NCBI RefSeq assembly: GCF_002936955.1
Contig: NZ_MPZM01000007.1
Location: 1-64,000, forward strand
Source: Oceanisphaera arctica
Lineage (GTDB): Bacteria; Pseudomonadota; Gammaproteobacteria; Enterobacterales; Aeromonadaceae
Direction of reading: 5' to 3'
DNA length: 64,000 nucleotides
Shown: piece after piece, positions 1 to 8,745 of the stretch
How positions within the stretch are numbered: the first letter of the stretch is position 1
How the letters are laid out: each line of letters starts with the position of its first letter
Position numbers and translations under genes: made by a program
The notes under the pieces: model-generated
Seen by the model: only the letters and a program-made list of their open reading frames with translations
What the model was told of the DNA's origin: nothing
The model's database searches: none

Positions 1-13
1 TTTTTGTTGGCTT

Positions 14-757
14 TCATATCGATTCCAGGTAGTGCAGCGAGCGCACTCCGTACCAGCACATGGGCTCGCCGTCGATCAATACCGCATCCAGCTTCAGCTC
101 TGCTCTGGTCTGTTCCAGCTTGCCGGCGAAGGGATAGGGTTCGCTGGAGCACAGCAGCACCGGGTTCTGCTCGCGAATCCATTCTTCATCTAATGAGGGG
201 TAGCGATCGTCGAAGGTGAGCACCTTGTCGGCAAAACCCAGGTGTTCGAATACGGAATAAATAAAGGTATCGCGGCCCACACTCATGAACGGCTTGCGCC
301 AGATCAGGTAAAGCCACGTTCGCTGGTCATTCAACACCGAGGTCGACGAAGCAAAGTCACCGGATAACAGCGGTAATACCTCGGGCGAGCATTGTTTTTT
401 TTCGGCCAGCACCGCCTGATAGCGCACACTCAGGTCCAGCAAGGCGTCTGAACACAGCTGTTGCGACAACAGCCTGAGCGCCTGTGGCATGTCGTGCACC
501 GATTTCACATCGGTGGCGAAATAGGGAAAGGGGCAGGTTTGCGCCATTTCCAGGGTGTTTTCTTCTTTATCGAAAATCACCATATCCGGCGCCAGCGCCG
601 CAACCTTGCTCCACTGCACATCCTTGGTACCGCCGACGACAGCTAACGAGGCCACCTTGTCGGCCGGATGCACGCAATATCGGGTACGCCCCACTACATT
701 AACGCCACACTCGATCAGGGTTTCGGTCCAAGACGGAACCAGACACACCACTCTCAT
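14..757 (-). CDS. BtuF-like helical-backbone metal receptor, no signal peptide
   Basis: About 247 residues with the fold signature of the Fe3+/cobalamin periplasmic binding family: an early VPSWTETL strand-helix, a VGRTRYCVHP segment, a GGTKDVQW loop and the LAPDMVIFDKEEN region. Members normally present vitamin B12, haem or siderophores to an ABC importer. This one begins directly with MRVVCLVPS and shows no signal peptide or lipobox, so it may be cytosolic or act outside transport. I chose the ATG at 757, seven bases after AAGGA, over the adjacent GTG at 760. No permease or ATPase gene is next to it; gshA follows on the same strand after a repeat-filled gap. Family is clear, ligand unknown. 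Confidence 0.75.
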   Translation of the reverse strand: MRVVCLVPSWTETLIECGVNVVGRTRYCVHPADKVASLAVVGGTKDVQWSKVAALAPDMVIFDKEENTLEMAQTCPFPYFATDVKSVHDMPQALRLLSQQLCSDALLDLSVRYQAVLAEKKQCSPEVLPLLSGDFASSTSVLNDQRTWLYLIWRKPFMSVGRDTFIYSVFEHLGFADKVLTFDDRYPSLDEEWIREQNPVLLCSSEPYPFAGKLEQTRAELKLDAVLIDGEPMCWYGVRSLHYLESI

Positions 758-777
758 CACGTTTCCTTATTTTCAAC

Positions 778-1239
778 CCAATTCCATTAAGTATCTGATC
801 AGATTTTGAGGAGGAGTTCCAGAGGCAACAGAGCCGCCTCCCTCGACACGCTACGAGTACATCCATGTAAGCTCGGAAATGCCATCTGACCGCCAGGGAG
901 GGCGGGAATGCCGGAATGGCAGGAGCATTTTCCGACCATGGCATTTCACGGTCGTGGGAGGCGTTCTCTGTTGCCTCTTTTGAACACCGAGTTACCCGCA
1001 GACAGTGCCAACAGGCGACTCTGTAGCATCAAAGAGGGCAAAGGGATCTGCTCCGCCGACCATCACATGACAGGGCCAACAAAGGCTCCTGCAATGCTGG
1101 CACTCCCGCCTTCCATGGCGGTCGGACGTCATGTGCTGAGCGTCACAGGGAAGTGCTTGAGCGGGTCGTCGGAGCGGGCCCTTTGTCCGACATTGATACA
1201 GAAATTAAATAGAGCATTTGTTTCATGTGATCGGTTCTA
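778..1239 (-). repeat. dispersed hairpin repeat, copy 1 (full length, reverse orientation)
   Basis: This stretch fills most of the gap between the BtuF-like gene and gshA and has no gene. Read on the minus strand it matches the copy at 38288-38655 from end to end, with two extra segments near 886-935 and 1083-1130. It contains two successive imperfect hairpins: one pairs about 823-853 with 950-986, the other pairs about 1037-1060 with 1168-1190. The outer ends have drifted from the TAATACC/GGTATTA form seen in the other copies. Short open frames inside it encode similar peptides in different copies only because the DNA is repeated. Confidence 0.85.
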
Positions 1240-1265
1240 AACCCTATGAGGGGGAAGCATAAAAA

Positions 1266-1307
1266 CTCACCCCTCACCCCTCACCCCTCACCCCTCACCC
1301 CTCACCC
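1266..1307. repeat. CTCACCC heptamer array, 6 units
   Basis: Six perfect head-to-tail copies of the 7-base unit CTCACCC (GGGTGAG on the other strand). The array ends 7 bases from the gshA stop codon at 1315. It belongs with the other G-rich heptamer elements in this window, which also sit just after stop codons, but it lacks a clear opposing arm. Confidence 0.9.
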
Positions 1308-1314
1308 AGGTTAC

Positions 1315-2898
1315 TTATTGACCAAAGTAATTCTGCAGGAATTCGTCGAAGCCGATGGTATCGGACTGCTCTATCTTGCGCTGACGCATCTCGGAACGGG
1401 CGCCTTCTTCGTCGAAGTAGCTGTCTTCCCAGTAGCGCGGGCGGCTTTGCTGCAACTGCTGATGGTAGCGCTTCGACAGGGCCAGACCGAAGGGCAGTAT
1501 GTCCTGACCACTCTGTTGCAGCTCGTTGAGCACCCGGGCCGACAGGGTCAGGCTCGGGTCCTGAATCGCCGCCAGCTGTTGTGCATGAGCCTTGCCGTAA
1601 CAGCCCCGGCCACAGCAGGCATCCAGCAGCGCCGCTACGTCTTTCAGCTCGCCGAAATAACGTTCGCCCAACGCCTTGAGCGTGAGGGTCTCGCCGCCGA
1701 ACACTTCCAGCTCCAGGCCGGGTTTGCGCCCTTCCAGCACCACCTTGTTGAAGTTGCGCCGGTTGAGGGCAATCTCGTCTTCCGTCAGCGGGGCCGACGG
1801 CGTCAGCAGGCACCAGAGCAGGAAGGTATCGAGGAAGCGGATCTGGCCCGCATCTATGCCCACCGCCGAGAAAGGGTTCACATCGACCGAACGTACTTCG
1901 ATATACTCGATGCCCCGGGTGGCCAGGGCTTCCGACGGCTTTTCGCCGCTTTCGGCGGTGCGCTTGGGCCGGATCGGTGCATAGAGTTCGTTTTCTATCT
2001 GCAGCACATTGTCGTTGAGCTGACGGTATTCCCCGTCCACCTTGACGCCGATTTTGGCAAATTCCGCCGCATGGGTGCCGATGGCCCGACGCAGCGAAGC
2101 GACGTATTCATCCAGGCTGCTCAGCGAGATATTGAGCCCGGCCTGGGCGTTGTTGGTATAGCCCAGATCCGACAGCCGCAGCGAGGTGGCATAAGGCAGA
2201 TAGAGGGTACCCTTGCCGAGGCGCTCGAACGGCAGCTGATGATCGCGCCCGGCGAGGAAAGACCCGCACAGCGCCGGCGAGGCGCCGAACAGATAGGGAA
2301 TCAGCCAGCCGAAGCGATAGACGTTGCGGATCAGCCCCAGATACTTGTCGGAGACAAAGTCCTGCAGAAAATCGTTGTTGCCTTCCTGCAGATGCCATTC
2401 ACTCCAGAAGCTGTCGGGCATGGAGAAGTTGAAGTGCACCCCGGAAATTACCTGCATCCGGCTGCCGTAGCGATGGTGCAGCCCCTGTCGATAAAGGGTT
2501 TTCATGCGGCCCACATTGGAGCTGCCGTACTGAGCCAGCGGAATATGATCATCCCCCTTGAGCAGACAGGGCATGCTCAGCGGCCACAACTGCTCTTCGC
2601 CCAGGTGGCGCATCGTATAGCCGTGAATGTCACCCAGCTGCGCCAGCAGTATCTCCACCGAATCCGACACCGGGGTGATGAACTCCATCAGGGATTCGGA
2701 AAAATCGGTGGTGATGTTGGCGTGGGTCAGGGCCGAGCCCAGTACCTCGGGGTGGCCGGTCTGGGCCAGGTGACCGGCCGGCGTGATGCGCAGGCTTTCG
2801 CGCTCTATGCCACGACGAATACCCTTGATGGCGGGCAGACGCATCGGCGTTTGCCAGGCCTGGAGTCGTTCGGCCAGTGTTAATGTTGTTTTGGTCAT
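1315..2898 (-). CDS. gshA: glutamate-cysteine ligase
   Basis: Proteobacterial type I glutamate-cysteine ligase of 527 residues (the E. coli enzyme has about 518). It joins L-glutamate and L-cysteine with ATP to give gamma-glutamylcysteine, the first and limiting step of glutathione synthesis, in the cytosol. The N-terminal GIRRGIERESLRI block is the conserved ATP/glutamate-binding start of the family, followed by TDFSESLMEFITP and GVHFNFSMPDSFW, which carry metal and substrate ligands. The ATG at 2898 is preceded by a weak GAG-type ribosome site. gshB is not in this window. The M16 peptidase lies upstream on the same strand with a 73-base gap. Confidence 0.96.
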   Translation of the reverse strand: MTKTTLTLAERLQAWQTPMRLPAIKGIRRGIERESLRITPAGHLAQTGHPEVLGSALTHANITTDFSESLMEFITPVSDSVEILLAQLGDIHGYTMRHLGEEQLWPLSMPCLLKGDDHIPLAQYGSSNVGRMKTLYRQGLHHRYGSRMQVISGVHFNFSMPDSFWSEWHLQEGNNDFLQDFVSDKYLGLIRNVYRFGWLIPYLFGASPALCGSFLAGRDHQLPFERLGKGTLYLPYATSLRLSDLGYTNNAQAGLNISLSSLDEYVASLRRAIGTHAAEFAKIGVKVDGEYRQLNDNVLQIENELYAPIRPKRTAESGEKPSEALATRGIEYIEVRSVDVNPFSAVGIDAGQIRFLDTFLLWCLLTPSAPLTEDEIALNRRNFNKVVLEGRKPGLELEVFGGETLTLKALGERYFGELKDVAALLDACCGRGCYGKAHAQQLAAIQDPSLTLSARVLNELQQSGQDILPFGLALSKRYHQQLQQSRPRYWEDSYFDEEGARSEMRQRKIEQSDTIGFDEFLQNYFGQ

Positions 2899-2971
2899 TA
2901 TTGGTTACTCTTTGGCACGGGATAACCATTCCCCTGAGGAGAAAAGTTATCCCGCGAGAGGCCTGGCCTCG

Positions 2972-5779
2972 TTACTCAATGGTAAAGTCGTGTACCGGAA
3001 GATGGAGCTGCGACAGCGATTTTTCAAGCTTTTCCTTGTCGCCGACCACCACTACCACCATGTCATCGGGATCCAGCCACTGCTCGGCGAGCTCGGTCAG
3101 CGCCTTGCTGTCGATATCGGCCACAATCTGCTGTTGTTCGTCGAGGTAATCCGGCGACAACTGCATCATCGCCAGCTGCAGCAGAAAACCCGCCTTGTTG
3201 CCCAGGGTTTCGTAAGACAGAGCGTCCTGCTGGGAATAGCTGCTGCGCAGATAGCTCAGCTCCTCCTGGCTCGGGCCCTGCTCCCGGAAACGACTGAACT
3301 CCGACAGAATGTTCTCGATGGCCGGTACCGTAGCGTCGCCACGCACATCGGTGGCCACTACAAACACGCCCGCATCACGGTTGCCGGTGAAGTAGGAATT
3401 GGCACCATAGGTGAAACCCTTGTCTTCACGCAGGTTTTGGTTGATGCGGCTGTTGAAGTTGCCGCCCAGGTTGAAGTTCATCAGGTTGGCATGAAAGAAG
3501 GGGCCGGTGGCATCCAGCGACAGGGCACGCCGACCGATGCGCAGCACCGACTGCACGGCGCCGGGTACATCCACCACATAAATGCCCGCCTCCGCCGGTT
3601 GCGGCTGAACATTAACCTCGGGCACGGTCGGCGCCTCACCCTGCCAGCGAGTCAAAAAGCCAAACGCTTCCCTGGCCTGCCCGGGCTCCAAATCGCCGGC
3701 CACCAGCACATGACCATTGGCCGGGTTGTAATAACGGTGATAGTAATCACGCACCTGCTGCAGCGTAATGGCGCTGATTTGCTCGGCCCGCCCCTCGTCC
3801 GGCAAGCCCATGCGGGTATTACCGTACATCAGCTGACGAAACGCATGCTGGGCCAGCCAGGCGGGCTGGTGCCGGTTTTGTGCCATGGACTCCAGCAATC
3901 GGGATTTGACCTGCTCGAAGTCCTGCTCACGCAGGCCCGGATGAAACAGCAGCTCTTCTACCAAGGCCAGGGTTTGCGGCAGGGTCTCGGTCATGCTGGT
4001 GATTTCAATCAGGTTGGTATAGAAACCGCTGCGCACGCTGATGCTGGCGCCGAGTCGCTCCAGCGCTTCGCTGAAGGCGCCGGCCTTGAGCCGCTCCGAG
4101 CCCTGATTCATCATCGCCGCCGTCAGGGTAGCCAGCCCTATGTCATCCGGGCTTTCGGCCCGCTGGCCGCCGGGCAGCGCCAGGATCACCGATACCGCCG
4201 GTATCTCGTCGTTGACCGTGCCCAACAGCTGAATATTGTCACCCAGGGTGTCTTGCCACAGCGGCGGTACCTTGATTTGCACCGGCTGTGCCGCGGTCGG
4301 CATCTGGCTGCGATCGAAGTTGTCTTCTACCTTGCGATCCGGCAATGACGCGAGCTGCTCATCGGAGGCCGGCAAGGTCCGCTCGGCCACCTCAAAGTTG
4401 GGCTCGGCAGCCTGCCAGTCGTCTTTACCGGTCGGTACCACGCTCAGGGCCGCCACCGGGCTACTTTGCAGATAACGGCGATACACCGCCGTCACCTGTT
4501 CTGGCGTGGTCTCGGCCAGCTGACGCCAGGCGTTGATCGCATAGAGTGGATCGTTTTTCAGCACCTGACCCAACGCCAGTTGCCGGGACTTGCCCTTGGT
4601 GCTGTCGAGCCCGAGGATCAGCTCGGCACGCAGTTCGGTCACCGCCTTTTCAACGTCACCGCCGGCAATGCCGCGTTCGGCAAGTTCAGCCACAATACGG
4701 TCGATATCCTGCTTGAGTGGCGTCAGGGAGCCGTCTTTAGACGGATTGCTGTAGGCCCAGACGCTCAGGGTACAGGCCAGCTCGGCACAGTAATGGCTGG
4801 CCCCGGCGCTGACGGCCTTGCCGGTTTCAACCAGCTGCTGATACAGCAGTGAGCTTTTACCGCCGCCCAGCACATTGGCCAGCACATCCAGCGCCGCCTC
4901 ATCCTGGTGGCCCAGGTAAACGGTGGGGTAAGACAAATACAGCATCGGCATGCGAATGCGCGAGTCCACCAGGGTCTGGTAGCGATTCTGTTCGAGTCGG
5001 GCCGGTTGCGGCTCGGCCGAGGTCACCTCGGGCCCGGCAGGAATGGGCCCGAAATACTTCTCCACCCAGGCCAGGGTCTGCTCGGTCTCGAAGTCACCGG
5101 AGATCACCAGGGTGGCATTATTAGGGCCATACCAGCGTTTGAAAAACGTCTTGAGATTATCCACATTGACCCGGTCCAGGTCTTCCACATAGCCGATGGG
5201 TTGCCAGCTATAGGGATGATCCCGCGGATAGAGCAGTTCGCCCATGCGCTCGCCCACCAAGCCATAAGGCTGGTTGTCGATACGCTGGGCGCGTTCGTTC
5301 TTGACTGTGTCACGCTGAATTTCAAACTTGCGCTGACTCACCGCTTCCAGCAGAAACCCCATGCGATCCGCTTCCAGCCACAGCATCTTTTCCAGATGAT
5401 TGGCGGGTACCGTCTCGAAGTAATTGGTTCTGTCCTGATTGGTGGTGCCGTTCATGGTGCCACCGGCCTCGTTGACCAGGCGAAAGTGTTCCTGATCGCC
5501 CACATGCTTGGAGCCCTGAAACATCATGTGCTCGAAGAAGTGGGCAAAGCCGGTCTGACCCGGCTCTTCCCGGGCCGAACCAACGTGGTAGGTCATCTCC
5601 ACATGCACCAGTGGATCGGACTTGTCGGCATTAAGCAGCACCGTCAGACCATTATCGAGCCGATACATCCGATAGGGGATCACCAGACCGTCTTCGGCCT
5701 GCTCCACTTCCTGAACCAACACCGGAGCAGCCGGCGCCATCAAGGGGCACAACAGCAATAACAGGGACCAATACTTCAT
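2972..5779 (-). CDS. periplasmic M16 (insulinase/pitrilysin) zinc peptidase
   Basis: 935 residues with a cleavable signal peptide (MKYWSLLLLLCPLMAPAAP) and two tandem M16 halves. The N-terminal half holds the inverted zinc motif HFFEH at residues 80-84, where the two His bind zinc and the Glu is catalytic, so this half should be active. The C-terminal half has no HxxEH and is probably the structural partner, as in single-chain M16 enzymes. Likely a periplasmic oligopeptidase; substrate unknown. The ATG at 5779 has AAGGA eight bases upstream. It could be called PqqL-like, but nothing nearby relates to PQQ. Confidence 0.9.
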   Translation of the reverse strand: MKYWSLLLLLCPLMAPAAPVLVQEVEQAEDGLVIPYRMYRLDNGLTVLLNADKSDPLVHVEMTYHVGSAREEPGQTGFAHFFEHMMFQGSKHVGDQEHFRLVNEAGGTMNGTTNQDRTNYFETVPANHLEKMLWLEADRMGFLLEAVSQRKFEIQRDTVKNERAQRIDNQPYGLVGERMGELLYPRDHPYSWQPIGYVEDLDRVNVDNLKTFFKRWYGPNNATLVISGDFETEQTLAWVEKYFGPIPAGPEVTSAEPQPARLEQNRYQTLVDSRIRMPMLYLSYPTVYLGHQDEAALDVLANVLGGGKSSLLYQQLVETGKAVSAGASHYCAELACTLSVWAYSNPSKDGSLTPLKQDIDRIVAELAERGIAGGDVEKAVTELRAELILGLDSTKGKSRQLALGQVLKNDPLYAINAWRQLAETTPEQVTAVYRRYLQSSPVAALSVVPTGKDDWQAAEPNFEVAERTLPASDEQLASLPDRKVEDNFDRSQMPTAAQPVQIKVPPLWQDTLGDNIQLLGTVNDEIPAVSVILALPGGQRAESPDDIGLATLTAAMMNQGSERLKAGAFSEALERLGASISVRSGFYTNLIEITSMTETLPQTLALVEELLFHPGLREQDFEQVKSRLLESMAQNRHQPAWLAQHAFRQLMYGNTRMGLPDEGRAEQISAITLQQVRDYYHRYYNPANGHVLVAGDLEPGQAREAFGFLTRWQGEAPTVPEVNVQPQPAEAGIYVVDVPGAVQSVLRIGRRALSLDATGPFFHANLMNFNLGGNFNSRINQNLREDKGFTYGANSYFTGNRDAGVFVVATDVRGDATVPAIENILSEFSRFREQGPSQEELSYLRSSYSQQDALSYETLGNKAGFLLQLAMMQLSPDYLDEQQQIVADIDSKALTELAEQWLDPDDMVVVVVGDKEKLEKSLSQLHLPVHDFTIE

Positions 5780-5803
5780 GGGGTTTCCTTATATCAAGTC
5801 GTT

Positions 5804-5819
5804 AGGGCCTGTTGACCCT
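5804..5819. repeat. 16-bp dyad AGGGCCTGTTGACCCT
   Basis: Imperfect inverted repeat with a four-base loop, seven bases after the stop codon of the minus-strand oxidoreductase gene. An almost identical dyad (one base different) lies at 29822-29837, five bases after the nhaR stop. Too short and lacking a T-run for a standard terminator. Confidence 0.6.
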
Positions 5820-5826
5820 AGGCCGG

Positions 5827-6759
5827 TTATCCCTGCAGAAGTATCTTGCCGCGGGTATGACCGGTTTCAATCTGGCGATGGGCCGCCGCACCCTCGGCCA
5901 GCGGATAAACATGGCTCACTTCTACCCTCAGGCGCCGCTCGGCCACCGCCTTGACCAAGAGTGCCAGTTGCTGGTTATCCTGATGCTTGAGCATACCGGT
6001 CGCCGTCAGGCCCAGCGGCTGGGCCGCGGCAATCACCTCATCGGCGGTAATGGTCGGCACAGTGACCACCCGGCCACCGGATTTAACATGAGACAGGAGT
6101 GAACATCCGGAAGTTCCGCCCACCAGGTCGAAGAATAAATCCACCGGCGCCATGGCCGTCAAAGCGGCTTCATCGCGGTAGTCGATCACCTCATCGGCAC
6201 CAAGGTCATGCAGAAAGTCATGGTTGCCGGGCGAGCCCAACGCCACCACGGTAGCACCCAGCCCCTTGGCCAGCTGTACCGCCAGGTGACCCACGCCCCC
6301 GGCGGCGGCGGAAATCAGCACCCGTTCACCGGCCTTGAGGCCGCCGTGCTCGGTCAGCCCCTGCCAGGCGGTCGTGCCGGCCAGCGACAGGCCGGCAGCC
6401 ATCTTGTCGGTCACACCGGCAGGCACCGGCAGCAAGGCATCGGCCGATACCACCAGCTGCTCGCTGTAGCCACCACCGGGCAGCAAACCAAACACCCGGT
6501 CACTCGGGGCATAATCACCGACATCCGCACCCACTTCCAGCACGGTACCCATGACTTCAAAACCCGGAGACCAGGGCAGTTTGTCCTTGATGGCCTGAGC
6601 ACCCCAGCCGAGACCGGCCCGGGTTTTGGCATCCACCGGGTTCACCCCGGCATAGTGCATCTGCACCCGGATTTGATCGGCGGCCAGCGCCGGGCTGCTC
6701 GCCTCGGCCAGCACCAGCTGACTCGCATCACCAAAGGCCTTGATGACCAATTGCTTCAT
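5827..6759 (-). CDS. NADP-dependent quinone/alcohol oxidoreductase (MDR family)
   Basis: 310-residue medium-chain dehydrogenase/reductase. An N-terminal GroES-like domain (YAGVNPVDAKTRAG, PWSPGFEVMGTV) is followed by a Rossmann domain with the NADPH loop AAAGGVGHLAVQLAKGLGA near residues 150-168. The zinc-binding Cys/His sets of alcohol dehydrogenases are absent, which points to the zinc-free quinone reductase (Qor/zeta-crystallin) branch. It probably reduces a quinone or enone with NADPH in the cytosol; the true substrate cannot be told. ATG at 6759 follows a good AAGGAG site. Transcribed alone, upstream of the M16 peptidase gene. Confidence 0.88.
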   Translation of the reverse strand: MKQLVIKAFGDASQLVLAEASSPALAADQIRVQMHYAGVNPVDAKTRAGLGWGAQAIKDKLPWSPGFEVMGTVLEVGADVGDYAPSDRVFGLLPGGGYSEQLVVSADALLPVPAGVTDKMAAGLSLAGTTAWQGLTEHGGLKAGERVLISAAAGGVGHLAVQLAKGLGATVVALGSPGNHDFLHDLGADEVIDYRDEAALTAMAPVDLFFDLVGGTSGCSLLSHVKSGGRVVTVPTITADEVIAAAQPLGLTATGMLKHQDNQQLALLVKAVAERRLRVEVSHVYPLAEGAAAHRQIETGHTRGKILLQG

Positions 6760-6922
6760 GTCTCACTCCTTGTCCATTATTGATAAGCGATGACTCAGCT
6801 CGCAACATAGCACGGCTTCAGCTGACCCTGAATGATAATTGGCTCAATGATGCCCTCGTTGATACAGTGCAATGATGAATGCGCATTTTTCCAGCCCGTC
6901 ATCGTTCTATAAGGCCTTTGCC

Positions 6923-7090
6923 ATGACTCGATTGTTCTTGTTACCCCTGCTTCCGGCCCTGTTCTGGTACCTGTTTTTACTCTACAGCCGCATTCCCATC
7001 AAACAGGGCGCCCGGGTGTTTTACTGGATTATCGGCCTAGGCTGGGGACTAGCGGCTTTTCTGAGCCTGATGATGGTACTGACCCGTTAA
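6923..7090 (+). CDS. small two-helix membrane protein, unknown function
   Basis: A 55-residue open frame beginning MTRLFLLPLLPALFW. Two hydrophobic stretches (about residues 4-19 and 31-52) are separated by a short basic loop, RIPIKQGAR, giving a convincing helical hairpin. AAGG lies about nine bases before the ATG at 6923; an in-frame upstream ATG at 6872 would add a poorly hydrophobic tail and is less likely. It sits alone on the plus strand between a divergent oxidoreductase gene and convergent fpr. I do not recognise a family. Composition favours a real gene, but there is no homology proof. Confidence 0.55.
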   Translation: MTRLFLLPLLPALFWYLFLLYSRIPIKQGARVFYWIIGLGWGLAAFLSLMMVLTR

Positions 7091-7100
7091 AACAACCTCG

Positions 7101-7163
7101 GGATTGGGGATTCGGGATTGGGGAATTAGCAACCCCAGTCCCTATTCCCCAGTCCCGAATCCC
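7101..7163. repeat. G-rich heptamer palindrome after fpr
   Basis: A left arm of GGGATT-type units (best 7107-7126) pairs with a right arm at 7144-7163; 19 of 20 bases match. The right arm ends 5 bases from the fpr stop at 7169, and the left arm starts 10 bases after the stop of the small plus-strand gene. It could act as a terminator for both convergent genes, but it has no T-run. Confidence 0.85.
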
Positions 7164-7168
7164 TTCTT

Positions 7169-7906
7169 TTACCAGTAGTTTTCCATCAGGATCTGACCGG
7201 GTTTGCGCCGCAGGTGTTTCGTAAGCCCCTTGTGTTTGAGCTCGGTGATGGTATCGCGCACCATTTGCGGGTTACCGCACAGCAGCACCCGGCTGTGTTC
7301 GGGGGTTAACGTCAGGCCCACTCTTTGTTCCAGGCTGCCATCGGCAATGGCATGGGTGATGCGGCCCGACTCGGCGTCGGCCACGGTTTCTCGGGAGACG
7401 AAGGGCACATAATGAAAACGGGGCTGGTCTTGCGTCAGCTCGGCTATCTGCTCCCGGTAGCCCAGCTCTTCGCCCAGGCGCACCCCGTGCACCAGCACGA
7501 TATGGTCAAACTGCTGCCAGCAGCTGCCTTCCGCCAGCATGGAGACAAAAGGCCCCACGCCGGTGCCGGTAGCCATCAGCCACAAGTCACGGCCCGACGG
7601 CACTTCATCCAGGGTCAGAAAGCCGGCCGCCGTGCGCTGTACCAACAGTTCGTCTCCCACATCGAGCCCGGCCAGATAAGGCGTGAGCTGGCCTTCGGGA
7701 ATAGTAACCAGATAGAATTCGCAGTCTTGCCCCGGCGGATTGACGTAGGAATAGGCCCGGGCCACTTTTTTATCTTCGCCATGCCAGGCCAGCTTGGTGA
7801 ACTGTCCGGCCTTGAAAAGCTCGACATCGGCGTCCACCACCAGAGAAAACAAGGTATCCGACCATTGTTTGCGGGCCTTGACCCGGCCTGTTATCCAGTC
7901 TGCCAT
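7169..7906 (-). CDS. fpr: ferredoxin/flavodoxin--NADP+ reductase
   Basis: 245-residue FAD enzyme of the Fpr group, which moves electrons between NADPH and ferredoxin or flavodoxin in the cytosol. Visible signatures are RAYSYVNPPG (FAD binding, RxYS), GVGPFVSMLAEG (NADP pyrophosphate loop) and LLCGNPQMV, with the short C-terminal end LMENYW; an aromatic last residue stacks on the flavin in this family. The ATG at 7906 has AAGGGAGAG upstream. It is a single gene bounded by the palindrome at 7101-7163 and the rplI terminator. Confidence 0.95.
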   Translation of the reverse strand: MADWITGRVKARKQWSDTLFSLVVDADVELFKAGQFTKLAWHGEDKKVARAYSYVNPPGQDCEFYLVTIPEGQLTPYLAGLDVGDELLVQRTAAGFLTLDEVPSGRDLWLMATGTGVGPFVSMLAEGSCWQQFDHIVLVHGVRLGEELGYREQIAELTQDQPRFHYVPFVSRETVADAESGRITHAIADGSLEQRVGLTLTPEHSRVLLCGNPQMVRDTITELKHKGLTKHLRRKPGQILMENYW

Positions 7907-7956
7907 CTAGCGCTCTCCCTTAGACTTTCTCCCACTGTAGCCTTATTGCAGGCAAT

Positions 7957-7986
7957 AAAAAACCCGCGACAAGCGCGGGCTTTTTT
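7957..7986 (-). terminator. rho-independent terminator of rpsF-rpsR-rplI
   Basis: Perfect 6-bp stem CCCGCG/CGCGGG with a five-base loop, flanked by A6 and T6 tracts. On the minus strand it follows the rplI stop by 15 bases and ends in a T-run. The flanking A and T tracts would let it work in both directions. Confidence 0.92.
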
Positions 7987-8001
7987 AACGAGCGGCCTGA
8001 T

Positions 8002-8451
8002 TTAGGCAGCAACGACCTGAATAGTAACGGTCGCTTTAACGTCGGCGTGCAGCTGCACACCCACTTCAAACTCGCCTACATTACGCAGAACGCCTTCGTA
8101 CAGGCGAACTTCGCTCTTGGCAACAGCAACACCGGCAGCGGTGATGGCGTCGGCCACGTCGCGGGCACCGATGGAGCCGAACAGCTTACCTTCGTCACCG
8201 GACTTGGATGCGATAACCACGTTTTCCAGACCAGACAGCTGGTCGGCACGGGCTTGCGCAGCAGCCAGTTGCTCGGCCAGTTTGGCTTCCAGTTCAGCGC
8301 GGCGAGCTTCGAAAGTCGCTACGTTGTCTTTGGAGGCCAGAACGGCTTTGCCCTGGGGCAGCAGGTAGTTACGAGCATAACCGGATTTAACGGTTACCTG
8401 GTCGCCCAGGCCGCCCAGTTTGGCGATTTTATCAAGCAGAATAACTTGCAT
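8002..8451 (-). CDS. rplI: 50S ribosomal protein L9
   Basis: 149 residues, the standard bL9 length. The N-terminal domain starts [19 protein letters not shown] and includes the RNA-binding [13 protein letters not shown] block; a long connecting helix rich in Ala, Glu and Arg leads to the C-terminal domain. L9 binds 23S rRNA at the L1 stalk base and affects frame maintenance. ATG at 8451 follows GAGGAAAGG. Last gene of the rpsF-rpsR-rplI operon, with a strong terminator after it. Confidence 0.98.
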   Translation of the reverse strand: MQVILLDKIAKLGGLGDQVTVKSGYARNYLLPQGKAVLASKDNVATFEARRAELEAKLAEQLAAAQARADQLSGLENVVIASKSGDEGKLFGSIGARDVADAITAAGVAVAKSEVRLYEGVLRNVGEFEVGVQLHADVKATVTIQVVAA

Positions 8452-8490
8452 TACCTTTCCTCTATAAATATTGGCGAGTTAGGCCGCTGC

Positions 8491-8718
8491 TTACTTGTGC
8501 AGATCGGTGTAAGGCAGCAGAGCCAGGTAACGAGCGCGTTTGATCGCACGAGCCAGCTGACGCTGAAACTTAGCGCAGGTGCCGGTGATGCGGCTCGGTA
8601 CAATTTTACCGGATTCGGTAACGTAGTTTTTCAGGGTTACGATGTCTTTGTAATCGATCTCGGTTACACCATCAGCGGTGAAACGGCAGAACTTACGACG
8701 ACGGAAAAAACGTGCCAT
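8491..8718 (-). CDS. rpsR: 30S ribosomal protein S18
   Basis: 75 residues, exact bS18 length. The basic start [13 protein letters not shown] and the conserved [20 protein letters not shown] block bind 16S rRNA in the platform next to S6. It lies 39 bases before rplI and 27 bases after rpsF on the same strand. In E. coli priB separates rpsF and rpsR; here the 27-base gap leaves no room for it. Confidence 0.98.
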   Translation of the reverse strand: MARFFRRRKFCRFTADGVTEIDYKDIVTLKNYVTESGKIVPSRITGTCAKFQRQLARAIKRARYLALLPYTDLHK

Positions 8719-8745
8719 GATTCTATTCCTCAGCTAAAACGTGGA

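Noticed and set aside
699-944. Similar short peptides (VLVACRGRRLCCLWNS type) predicted near 700-940 and 38437-38664
   Set aside because: The similarity comes from the dispersed DNA repeat; frames are not preserved across the copies and have no ribosome sites.
1266-1307. Possible CRISPR-like array of CTCACCC
   Set aside because: Units are contiguous 7-mers without spacers, and no cas genes are present.
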